The notes under the pieces: model-generated
The model's input: only the letters and a program-made list of their open reading frames with translations
Databases searched by the model: none
What the model was told of the DNA's origin: nothing
In this document: piece by piece, positions 1 to 6,500 of the stretch
Layout of the letters: every line of letters starts with the position of its first letter
Numbering within the stretch: position 1 is the first letter of the stretch
Position numbers and translations under genes: made by a program
Assembly (NCBI GenBank): GCA_025354065.1
Contig: JANXNM010000472.1
Span: 1-9,595, forward strand
DNA length: 9,595 nt
Reading direction: 5' to 3'
From: Synechococcales cyanobacterium 340R_concoct_173_sub
Lineage (GTDB): Bacteria > Cyanobacteriota > Cyanobacteriia > Leptolyngbyales > Leptolyngbyaceae

Positions 1-158
1 CCTGTCCCTAAACCACCCGGCGGATCAACCCAACAAAGAGTAATTTTGATCGGCAAACTGGGATTCACGGCGCGCACTTTCCAGGTTTGTTGATCTCCGC
101 GTTGTTTTAGTATTACGGTTTGATCCACGTAGGTGCGGCGATCGCCTTTGCTGTAGAC
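1..158 (-). pseudogene. Fragment of S8 (subtilisin-like) serine protease C-terminal domain
   Basis: The minus strand is open from 242 to the window edge. From about 158 it reads VYSKGDRRTYVDQTV, then ILKQRGDQQTWKVRAVNP and IKITLCWVDPPGG. This matches the C-terminal beta-sandwich of secreted S8 proteases, where a 'YVDQT..L...G....W.V.A..P..P..VTL.W.D.PG' pattern is usual; the identification is from memory of the family. No catalytic Asp/His/Ser region is present. The reading frame closes at a stop at 243-245, and the stretch above about 137 is the same repeat that lies upstream of the HicB-like gene. The piece is therefore most likely a 5'-truncated remnant; its 3' end lies outside the window. 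A GTG start inside the fragment cannot be excluded but would make only part of a domain. Confidence 0.5.
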
Positions 159-206
159 TTTTTTAGTATAACCGATTGATCGAGGTCTTTTTGAGGGTCG
201 ATCGCG
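136..206. repeat. Partial copy of the interspersed GATCG-rich repeat
   Basis: This stretch, which includes CTTTGCTGTA, TAGTATAACCGATTGATCG and TTTTTGAGGGTCGATCG, aligns base for base with small differences to 2078-2150 upstream of the HicB-like gene. The remaining bases up to 366 hold only GATCG-rich filler with short echoes of 2270-2320 (for example GGCTGTTGGATTGAGCGATC at 282-301). I see no gene in 243-366. Confidence 0.55.
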
Positions 207-366
207 GTGGTGTAGGCTATGGGGGGCGTGGGATTGGGAGAGTTACGGGGGCGATCGCCCATTGGTTTTCTCAGGGGGGCGATCGGCTGTTGGATTGAGC
301 GATCGACTCAATTCTGGGGGGGCGCGATCGGGTTGTGAATAAAGGGGCGATCAACTCATTACTCAG

Positions 367-576
367 TTATCGACCCCGATCGGGCTTGCAGTCAGCAAAA
401 CCGATTGCTTCGGGGTCGAGATATCCGGCGATCGCAATTTCGAGAATGGCTTCGATCGGGTAATTGATTTCGGCGGCGCGATCACGGATAGCTTGCTGGA
501 TAGAATCAGGCAGTTGAGCCAGGATAATCTGGGCCGCAGCGGGAGTGAGTTGAGCGAGGGCGGTGGTGGTTTGCAT
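367..576 (-). CDS. Small ribbon-helix-helix-like protein, copy A (putative antitoxin partner of GIY-YIG)
   Basis: A 69-residue protein. Residues about 16-25 could form a short strand ending in LP, followed by a helix (DSIQQAIRDRAAEINY), a Pro, and a second helix (IEAILEIAIAGYLD). This strand-helix-helix layout is that of ribbon-helix-helix (CopG-type) antitoxins, but no family was confirmed. The C-terminus ends FADCKPDRGR. It starts 5 nt after the stop of the deleted GIY-YIG gene, so the two were probably one operon. It is nearly identical to the ORF at 2320-2526: one extra Thr and four substitutions. Being kept open in both copies while the nuclease gene is damaged in both suggests it is under constraint, or decayed later; that is inference. 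Confidence 0.6.
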   Translation of the reverse strand: MQTTTALAQLTPAAAQIILAQLPDSIQQAIRDRAAEINYPIEAILEIAIAGYLDPEAIGFADCKPDRGR

Positions 577-581
577 GGGGT

Positions 582-770
582 CTATGGTTGAAGACTGAGG
601 TCGTTGGTTTTGCCCAGATAGAGCAGTCCTTCAGTGCGATGGCGGATGGCGTAGATGCCGGGTTGGCGGGGGAGCTGTTGAAAGTTGCGTTCAATCGTGG
701 CGCATTGTTCAAACGGGACGGCGACAAGGCGATCGAGGATATCGCGGGCCTTTTGTTGAATGTCGGTCAT
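582..770 (-). pseudogene. GIY-YIG nuclease, copy A, internally deleted
   Basis: A 62-residue remnant beginning MTDIQQKARDILDRLV. It keeps the GIY motif (PGIYAIR, residues 37-43) and the YIG-like motif (LLYLGKT, 49-55), then jumps from S59 to LQP and a stop. Compared with copy B, bases equivalent to 2543-2711 (169 bp) are missing. This removes the catalytic Arg (R61 in copy B) and the catalytic Glu (E102), so no nuclease activity is expected. The stop at 582-584 is the one copy B would use in its ancestral frame. The small ORF follows 5 nt downstream. Family knowledge: GIY-YIG domains cleave DNA using the two tyrosines, an Arg and a metal-binding Glu. Confidence 0.7.
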
Positions 771-837
771 GGATAGAGCGGGAAGTAATCGGGGCTAACT
801 TTAGTCTACAGGCTTCATGCGGGTGGCGTCTGTTTTC

Positions 838-975
838 GTTAGGCGATCGAGGACTTGTTGAGGGCCGATCGGTCGGGTGATGGTGGTGGCATTGCGGCTG
901 GATAATGATGATGCGGTGCGGGCACGATCAGTGTGGATTGAGTTTTCTTGGCATCCGCAGATTGATGAGTGATGC
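838..975. repeat. Interspersed GATCG-rich repeat, copy 2
   Basis: Shares CGTTAGGCGATCGAGGACT, TTGAGGGCCGATCGGTCGGG and GTGTGGATTGAGTTTTC blocks with the copies at 2103-2230 and 2956-3083. It lies upstream of the copy A GIY-YIG gene and downstream of relE. Both strands have coding-like frames. On plus, 880-972 reads a 30-residue peptide containing RSVWIEFSWHPQIDE before a TGA. On minus, a frame ending RLTKTDATRMKPVD stops at 801-803, 30 nt before the GIY-YIG start. I cannot decide which strand was originally coding. Confidence 0.7.
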
Positions 976-1028
976 CGATCTGACTTCGACTGGGGAAGGA
1001 AAGCTGGTCGCGAGGCAGCAGCTCTACG

Positions 1029-1385
1029 CTAGGATTCATCGAATTCAGCGATGATCGATCGGATTTTCTCAGCGGGAATGCTACTTTCATCGGATTTGGC
1101 ATACATAACGATCAGCAAGACGCAGACTGAATCGCGGACTTCATAGATGACACGGTATCCAGCACTTTTTCCTTTCTGAATATCGCTATTTTTTAGGCGA
1201 ATTTTGAAGACAGGGTTTTCTCCGGTACCGGACAGGCGATCGCCACCAAAGTTTCCTGATTGCAGATCATCTAGAAGGGGTTGAAGATCGGATTGGATTT
1301 TGCGATACCGCTTTGCTAGCGATCGTAAACGGGCTTTGAATTCATCCGAGAAAAGCAGTTCGACAGGAACGGTCTCATCCGACAT
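1029..1385 (-). CDS. Type II toxin, RelE/ParE family (putative mRNA interferase)
   Basis: 118 residues, the usual size for RelE/StbE-like toxins. The protein has the family's pattern: an N-terminal strand and helix (VELLFSDEFKARLRSLAKRY), a central basic strand region with VFKIRLKNSDIQKGKSAGYR followed by VIYEV, then LLIVMYAKSDES and a C-terminal helix (AEKIRSIIAEF). The Lys/Arg-rich central strands (KIRLKN, KGKSAGYR) are where the RNA-cleaving residues sit in this family. In such systems the toxin cuts ribosome-bound mRNA when its antitoxin is degraded. The ATG lies inside the end of the antitoxin gene (ATGTCGGATGA, 11-nt overlap at 1375-1385), so the two are translationally coupled. No truncation is seen; this is the only complete-looking toxin in the window. 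The cellular target is not shown by the sequence. Confidence 0.85.
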   Translation of the reverse strand: MSDETVPVELLFSDEFKARLRSLAKRYRKIQSDLQPLLDDLQSGNFGGDRLSGTGENPVFKIRLKNSDIQKGKSAGYRVIYEVRDSVCVLLIVMYAKSDESSIPAEKIRSIIAEFDES

Positions 1386-1590
1386 CGATGCCCTCCCAGA
1401 GTTCGGCGATGGGATGGACTTTGCCTTCTTTGATTTGTTGGAGCGATCGGCGTAAGCTGTCGAGCACCATTGCTTCTGGTTCGTCGTCGGGGTCTATGGG
1501 ATTGAGATAAGTATCTAAGTACTCAAATAGCTGTGCTTTGTCTGGCTGACTGAGGTTATCGACTAGCGGCAGTAGTTCGATGAGGGACAT
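1375..1590 (-). CDS. Type II antitoxin of the RelE-type pair
   Basis: 71 residues, acidic (LNPIDPDDEPEAM in the middle). It ends in an amphipathic helix and tail, LDSLRRSLQQIKEGKVHPIA followed by ELWEGIDVG, a C-terminal signature common in cyanobacterial RelB-like antitoxins that wrap around RelE toxins. The N-terminal helices (SLIELLPLVDNLSQPDKAQL) would form the dimerisation or operator-binding part, though no clear DNA-binding motif was recognised. It is the first gene of the pair and overlaps relE by 11 nt. An AGAGGA ribosome-binding sequence lies about 10 nt before the ATG. A TTTATCAT stretch near 1625-1632 (minus) could be a -10 element. Autoregulation by the complex is expected from the family, not seen here. 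Confidence 0.8.
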   Translation of the reverse strand: MSLIELLPLVDNLSQPDKAQLFEYLDTYLNPIDPDDEPEAMVLDSLRRSLQQIKEGKVHPIAELWEGIDVG

Positions 1591-1718
1591 TGCTTCTATT
1601 CCTCTTGGATGTTGGGCTGTTTCTATGATAAATGATCGGGCTTAGGCTGGGAATAAGGGGCGATCGCGCTTCCTGAAATGATTCTGCGGTGACTGAGTTT
1701 GCTGGAGGAGGTAACGCA
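1591..1718. other. Spacer between relB-like gene and PIN stub, with a partial repeat tail
   Basis: Carries the 5' region of the relBE-type operon. Bases 1632-1667 (GATCGGGCTTAGGCTGGGAA, then TAAGGGGCGATCG) resemble the tail of the interspersed repeat at 3071-3104 and a stretch at 2290-2318. No PIN-domain sequence could be followed beyond the stop at 1719 in any minus frame. Confidence 0.4.
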
Positions 1719-1751
1719 TCAGTCGGTGGAGTCGAAGTCGAGGATAAACAT
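1719..1751 (-). pseudogene. Stub of a PIN-domain (VapC-like) toxin gene
   Basis: Two bases after the stop of the HicB-like gene an ATG opens a minus-strand frame reading MFILDFDSTD and then TGA (1719-1721). Cyanobacterial PIN toxins paired with this kind of antitoxin typically begin M-[YF]-[IL]-L-D-T-D-H, the first Asp being a catalytic metal ligand; the match of position and the MFILDFD start support a truncated toxin. Nothing resembling the remaining roughly 120 residues follows, so the body of the gene has been lost or replaced. The evidence is short (10 residues), hence modest confidence. Confidence 0.5.
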
Positions 1752-1753
1752 GG

Positions 1754-2071
1754 CTATCGTCGATATTCAGATTTGTCCATTTCTTTATCTCCCCAGGCAT
1801 CACGCTGGGCCTGGATCTCATCCACAGTCTCGGCAAAGTCCGCATTATGTTCAAAGATGCCAGCAAACTCTAGCCATGGAGGCTTGGCACCGCGAATCGG
1901 CATTTGACAGTTGACGACCTCGGTATCTTGAATCTCTGCCGCGAGGTTGAATCTCAGGGCTGCGATCGCGCTATCCCGCGAGTCGGCTTGGACCCGGCAG
2001 GAGGGCATCTCTAGGACGGAGGCTTCGATTTGCCCGGAAGACATTGTTTTGACAAGTAATGTGAAGTCCAT
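1754..2071 (-). CDS. HicB-like antitoxin (orphaned)
   Basis: 105 residues. The N-terminal half has the partial RNase H-like HicB fold pattern: strand MDFTLLVKTMSSGQIEASVL, then the E-M-P-S-C 'lid' (usual form GLPGC/GLPDC), and a helix with DSAIAALRFNLAAEI. The C-terminal part PPWLEFAGIFEHNADFAETV followed by DEIQAQRD is the toxin-binding tail typical of HicB-like antitoxins that pair with PIN toxins rather than HicA. The protein seems complete, but its expected PIN partner, starting 2 nt downstream, stops after 10 codons. Its 5' region is the interspersed repeat; no strong Shine-Dalgarno sequence precedes the ATG. An orphan antitoxin can still repress its own operon or neutralise a related toxin elsewhere; this is inference. 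Confidence 0.75.
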   Translation of the reverse strand: MDFTLLVKTMSSGQIEASVLEMPSCRVQADSRDSAIAALRFNLAAEIQDTEVVNCQMPIRGAKPPWLEFAGIFEHNADFAETVDEIQAQRDAWGDKEMDKSEYRR

Positions 2072-2102
2072 GGGGCAATCGCCTTTGCTGTAATAGCTTC
2101 TC

Positions 2103-2230
2103 TAGTATAACCGATCGATCGAGGACTACTTGAGGGCCGATCGGTCGGGCGACGGTGATTATGTGGTGCAGGCACGATCGGTGTGGATTGAGTTTTCCTG
2201 GCATCCACCGACTGATGAGTGATGGCGATC
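2103..2230. repeat. Interspersed GATCG-rich repeat, copy 3
   Basis: Bases 2118-2225 are almost identical to 2968-3069: GAGGACTACTTGAGGGCCGA, then TCGGTCGGGCGACGGTGATT, continuing to GGCATCCAC and GATGAGTGATG. It sits immediately upstream of the HicB-like gene. The left edge (TAGTATAACCGATCGATCG) matches instead the partial copy at 165-190. Plus-strand frame ends RSVWIEFSWHPPTDE-stop. Bases 2231-2319 hold no recognisable gene, only further GATCG-rich sequence. Confidence 0.8.
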
Positions 2231-2319
2231 GACTGGAGCAGATGGTCAGGTTCCCCCAGAAGCCTTGGGTGATTGGCTGTTGGCTTGAGCGATCGGGGCT
2301 GGGAGGAGGAGCGATCGGC

Positions 2320-2526
2320 TTATTGACCGCGACCTGGTTTGCAGTCAGCAAAACCGATTGCTTCGGAGTCGAGATATCCGGCGATCGCGATTTCGAGAAT
2401 GGCTTCGATTGGGTAATTGATTTCGGCGGCGCGATCACGGATGGCTTGCTGGATAGAATCAGGCAGTTGCGCCAGGATAATCTGAGCCGCAGTGGGAGTG
2501 AGTTGAGCGAGGGCGGTGGTTTGCAT
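2320..2526 (-). CDS. Small ribbon-helix-helix-like protein, copy B
   Basis: 68 residues beginning MQTTALAQLTP, a near-identical paralogue of the protein at 367-576. Differences are one missing Thr near the N-terminus and A/T, P/S, D/G and R/Q substitutions. The strand-helix-Pro-helix layout is conserved. Its ATG lies 4 nt after the ancestral stop (2531-2533) of the GIY-YIG gene, an operon-type spacing that predicts co-translation. I selected the ATG at 2526 because the next upstream start in this frame would run through the nuclease gene and the paralogue starts at the equivalent codon. Function not established; antitoxin or DNA-binding partner is an inference from size, fold pattern and neighbour. 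Confidence 0.6.
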   Translation of the reverse strand: MQTTALAQLTPTAAQIILAQLPDSIQQAIRDRAAEINYPIEAILEIAIAGYLDSEAIGFADCKPGRGQ

Positions 2527-3069
2527 AGGTCTATGGTTGAAGTGGGATTTTGACGTTGTAGGGTGGCTCTGAGCAGAATCCCTTCTACTGCTAATAGTAG
2601 CGCTGGATTTCCCCATTGGTCGAGGGGTGCGATCGCGATTCTGACTTCAGGTGGCGAGTAGAAATCGAGCCAAGCCCAAGTGAAGGCTTTGTGTCCGCCG
2701 CTGAAACGGGTACTGAGGTTGTTGGTTTTGCCCAGATAGAGCAGTTCTTCAGTCCGACGGCGGATGGCGTAGATGCCGGGTTGGCGGGGGAGCTGTTGAA
2801 AGTTGCGTTCAATCGTGGCGCATTGTTCAAATGGGACGGCGACAAGGCGATCGAGGATATCGCGGGCTTTTTGTTGAACGTCGGTCATGGATAGAGCGGG
2901 AAGTAATCGGGGCTGGCTTTAGTCTACAGGTTTCATGCGGGTGGCGTCTGTTTTCGTTAGGCGATCGAGGACTACTTGAGGGCCGATCGGTCGGGCGACG
3001 GTGATTATGTGGTGCAGGCACGATCGGTGTGGATTGAGTTTTCCTGGCATCCACTGACTGATGAGTGAT
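2339..3069. repeat. Copy B of the segmental duplication (with 386-975)
   Basis: Longer of the two copies. It retains the 169 bp (2543-2711) missing from copy A. The copies are about 1.95 kb apart in direct orientation and enclose the relBE-type and HicB/PIN modules. Confidence 0.85.
2531..2888 (-). pseudogene. GIY-YIG nuclease, copy B, frameshifted near the C-terminus
   Basis: Reads MTDVQQKARDILDRLV with the full GIY-YIG catalytic set: G38-I39-Y40, Y51-L52-G53, R61 in STRFSGGH, and E102 in LLAVEGILLRAT. The domain fills residues about 36-110. After T109 (2562-2564) the reading frame changes. The annotated-looking continuation runs on to 1971 (305 codons) through low-complexity sequence antisense to, or out of frame with, other genes and is not protein-like. 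In the adjacent frame the bases give YNVKIPLQP-stop (stop at 2531-2533), a natural ending ('RAT..YNVKIP') that matches the LQP-stop of copy A. So a 2-base loss or 1-base gain near 2558-2562 has frameshifted a gene of about 118 codons. The core catalytic domain could still be made with a wrong tail. Confidence 0.7.
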
Positions 3070-3083
3070 GCCGATCGGGCTTT
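2956..3083. repeat. Interspersed GATCG-rich repeat, copy 4
   Basis: Nearly identical to 2103-2230 over about 108 bp, and to 838-975 apart from the ~25-bp indel. It lies upstream of the copy B GIY-YIG gene. The minus-strand frame through it ends RLTKTDATRMKPVD, stop at 2919-2921, exactly as in copy A. The only difference in that tail is a synonymous Lys codon. Confidence 0.8.
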
Positions 3084-3114
3084 GCCTGGGAGGAGGGGCG
3101 ATCGGTTGCTTTGT

Positions 3115-3340
3115 TTTGCGTTGCCTTTGCGGGCGGGAGATGTAGAGCCTGTGGTGAATTTGAATGAATTGATGGAGCTGGTGTATGGGGCGGCGGCGTT
3201 TGATTTAGTGGAGCGACTACAGTCAGCCGTTGGTGTTTGCGTTGAGTCAGGATGATCTTGATTGGTTTCAGAAGGTGGTTGTGGGTTAGGTCGATCGTGA
3301 TGCTATCGGGATGCTGCTGTGGCTTCAGGGGCTTCTCTAG
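3115..3340 (+). pseudogene. Degenerate plus-strand gene remnant of unknown family
   Basis: One frame reads protein-like sequence EPVVNLNELMELVYGAAAFD and then LVERLQ up to about 3220. The next frame continues from 3221 as SQPLVFALSQDDLDWFQKVV. After a TAG at 3287-3289 the same frame goes on as VDRDAIGMLLWLQGLL to a TAG at 3338-3340. The pieces look like one protein end broken by a frameshift near 3218-3221 and a nonsense codon. The upstream part (3061-3114) is repeat-derived. I do not recognise the family. No start codon can be assigned. Confidence 0.4.
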
Positions 3341-3438
3341 TAGAATATGTCGAACGGGGATGCCTTGGGGGGCGATCGGTTATTCCAGTCATATGACAAC
3401 ACAAATCGGGCAAATTATGCAAAGACTTGGATTCAAGG

Positions 3439-3470
3439 AAAAAAGATCGTACTTCCTCAGAAATACGATC
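3439..3470 (-). terminator. Rho-independent terminator of the large minus-strand gene
   Basis: On the minus strand GATCGTATTTC, loop TGAG, then GAAGTACGATC forms an 11-bp stem (one G-U pair) with a 4-base loop, followed directly by six T residues (3439-3444). It lies about 100 nt beyond the stop codon at 3571-3573 and points the right way for the large gene. Confidence 0.85.
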
Positions 3471-3570
3471 GGATGCTGTAGTAGCAGATATCTGACGCTA
3501 TTACTCGATGTCAAAATTTTTTTGTCAGAAGATGTGATTCGCACTATGGAATGAGGATTTTAGCTAGCCG

Positions 3571-6500
3571 TTATCCCCAGATTATTTTCCATGCATTGCT
3601 AACATTATTTTGAGTACCATTCCAAAGATTAGAAGCCCATTGAGTGGTATTGTTCCATTGGTCAGCTGTCCAGGTGAGCGTTTTGTTCCATTGAACAGCA
3701 GTCCATTGACTAGTAGCATTCCAAGTGTCAGCTGTCCATTTGGCGCTAGCATTCCAGGCATCAGCAGTCCAATGACTAGCTGCATTCCATGCCTCAGATG
3801 TCCAATGGGTGGTCGTATCCCAAGTATCGGATGTCCAGTGAATCGTAGCATTCAACGCCTTAGTACCAAACTCTCCTGCTTTAGAAAAGCCTGTTGCAAT
3901 CAAATAGCTTGATGCTCCAATAAGTTCCCGACTGGCTTCTACGGTTCCTCTTGTTACAAGAGAAACTGCAAGCTCTGGACTTAGCGCAGCTACAGCCAGC
4001 AAGAATGCGAAATAGTCAGGATCTTCATAGTGGAATAAGGGACTGCTCAACCAGTTAGTAGATAAGCCGGTCTGGGTGATATTTCTGTTCTGAGAGAGAC
4101 TCCGTGTATTAGGTACTACGTGTTTATCATAGATATTGAGATCAGAGAATGAAATGAGGTGGCTGTTGCCTGGCAAGTAAGTAGATCCACCAAGGCTAAC
4201 AATATCGCTCGAATAGATGTAGTGCTCCACAGATTTGACATTAGCGGCCTTAAACTGATTCGCATAAGAATAATTAACTCCAGGAGAGTTAAACGTGACA
4301 ATATTACCCAGTTTTCCTCCGGTGCTTGTAAAATCAGCAGCAAATTCTTGGGCCAATGCTCCGCCCAAACTATGTCCAACAATATCAGCATATTGATGAT
4401 TGCTAAGCCAGTCTTCAATATCAGCTTTGTTGTTTTTGAATTGTGCAGCTCCAATTCCAAACGGATTCATATCATCAATCATGCCAGATGGATTATTGGT
4501 ACCAAGAATTGTAAGTACATAAGGAAGATTAGATCCTAAATCCTTTGGCTGTAACGCGATGGCGGAAAACCCAGTGTTGAAATCCTTGAACCGTCGGTCA
4601 ATCGTATAACGAGGGTCACCAAGGTTCTCAGTGTAAGCAACGTCTCGCGCAAAGGATTCATAGGTTGCAGAGTCAAGAGACGTATAAGATACTGGTCGTG
4701 TCTGTGTCTGTGTCTGTGTCTGTATTGGTGTTGGTGTTGGTGTTGGCTTATTGGGAGAAGTGCTGACTGCATCCTTAGGATTAGTCCAGACAATCCGAGA
4801 GCCATAGCCTGGAGCCGAGAAATTACTGCTGATGGTAATCCATGTGGAATGCTCCCGCACCACACGCCCAAATTGACCACTATTGGAGTCAATAATCCGA
4901 ACTTGAAGCTGCCCATTCAGACGACGAGCTTCAGCGACGATCGCCACATGTCCATACCCGCCCCCAATTTCAGGAAAGGACATAATCGATCCACGTACAG
5001 GATCGCTAGGATCACTCACAGGCTTGAAGAATTGCGAGAACTGACTAGCCACTACACTAGCTGTATCTCGTCCATTGCCCAAAGTCAAAGACATATTCTT
5101 CTGACCAACAGAGAGATACTCCTCCCCTAAGTATCGTGCAATCAAGCTCACACATTCACCCTGCAAATCACCTCTATCTAGTCGAGTAATATTTGCTGTC
5201 CCATTAAAACGATTGATAAAGTCATCAACCTTGCTTGATGAGGATGATGCCCCGACCGAAGGCCCTGAAGGCAGGGTTGGATTAGGATTATTAGAAGGTG
5301 CGATCAGATTGCCAGAATTGTTGTAAACGGTAGTTTTAGATCCATCCCAAATGACGTATCCATTCGCAAAACTCTGTTTAATTACTCCATCGCCTAGCCC
5401 CGTTTCTGCACTAGTCGGCACCCCCAGCCAGCCGCCTAATCCGCCCTGAGACAACCACTGACCACGGATTGCACCATAGAGAGCAAACGTGCCCCGATCG
5501 CTCTTCACGACCGAGCCATTTTGAAACAATTGATAGGTGACATCATTACTAAAGGTCTGAACGCCAGATGTTGCGCCGCCCAAAGTGCCTTGATAGATCT
5601 GCCAAACTGAATCGATCGAACCTCCCAAAACCTTAGTAGTGTCTTGATTTCCACCAGAGGGAAGAGGCTGCTGAATAAACGGTGACACGATGGTGTTAAC
5701 AGGCGTAACCGTTGTTTTTCCGTCCTTATATGAGATTGTTGCATTCTCATATAGCTGGCCATAGCTTCCATCAGGCTGTTTGATCAAATTGCCGATGGCT
5801 GAACCTACCTGAGCATAATTGGCTTTCCCGTAATCTCCAATGTTGCTTCTAGCAGAAGCGACTCGGAGCCATTCAGGTGTGATGTCGATCGCTGTTTCTA
5901 ACTGAATTTTCTTATTGATCTCCTTTAGCCAATTTGGCGTAATATCGTTGACTTGGCGAATTTCTAGTTTGTCTCCCCCTTCCCATACCAAAATATGATT
6001 TGCAAACAGCATTTGCTTGCGATAGCCAACATCATGGATATCTGGTCTAATTGGATTTCCCAAAATGCTGGCGTACTGGCGTACATTCTTCTGGAAAATT
6101 TCTGCAAGGTTATCAGGCGGTATCGGTGCTACGGACAAGGCTAATGGACGGGAAAGGTCTCCTCTCATCACAAATTGAACCGCCGTGTAACTGCCAAGGA
6201 TCGTACGCAAGTAACCAAGCTCAAATGTTTGTTTCTGAGTTCCGTCACCTTGATCGACAAGTCCCGTAAGCGCTTTTCCTAGTTGATTTTGATATGTTTG
6301 CGCCACTTTTTGGAGCAACTTTGCGTCGTCGATTACTGCTCTAGTCGCTTGTAGCAAAGAAGCATCAACATTAGGCAATTCATTTGGACGGAGTGCCTTT
6401 GCCTGATTACTATTTCTGAACAAATAGCCACCTTCAAAATCCTGGCGCGTCCCACCAGTCCAGTTATATTGATTACTAGTAGGCATACCCAACCAACCAC

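Larger units (their letters stand above)
386..975. repeat. Copy A of a segmental duplication (with 2339-3069)
   Basis: Bases 386-593 match 2339-2542 and bases 594-880 match 2712-2998 at high identity. The small ORF, both GIY-YIG ends, the spacer upstream of the GIY-YIG start and the GATCG-rich repeat are all included. Copy A lacks the 169 bp at 2543-2711 of copy B. Around 881-915 copy A carries about 25 bp (a GGTGGCATTGCGGCTGGATAATGATG-like stretch) that copy B lacks. Confidence 0.85.

Noticed and set aside
1971..2530. C-terminal extension of the GIY-YIG frame to 305 codons
   Set aside because: Product of a frameshift. The tail is low-complexity, overlaps the small ORF and the HicB-like gene start in other frames, and a natural stop exists in the neighbouring frame.
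2155..2553. Plus-strand ORF of 132 codons
   Set aside because: Antisense to the small RHH-like gene and the repeat; composition is that of stop-poor GATCG-rich DNA, and the equivalent frame is not kept in copy A.
2616..2894. Plus-strand ORF of 92 codons, with a counterpart at 588-776
   Set aside because: Exactly antisense to the GIY-YIG gene, whose catalytic motifs are recognisable on the minus strand.
838..3083. Integron attC sites (GTTAGGC cores at 838-844 and 2956-2962 resemble GTTRRRY)
   Set aside because: No matching RYYYAAC partner at attC distance was found, no integrase is present, and the core is absent from the repeat at 2103.
1..3340. CRISPR array
   Set aside because: The repeated segments are long (over 100 bp), irregularly spaced and contain genes between them; no short regular repeat-spacer pattern is present.
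3252..3554. Plus-strand ORF of 100 codons
   Set aside because: Starts in the wrong frame of the remnant at 3115-3340 and runs through the terminator hairpin of the large gene; the translation is Arg/Cys/Ser-rich and not protein-like.
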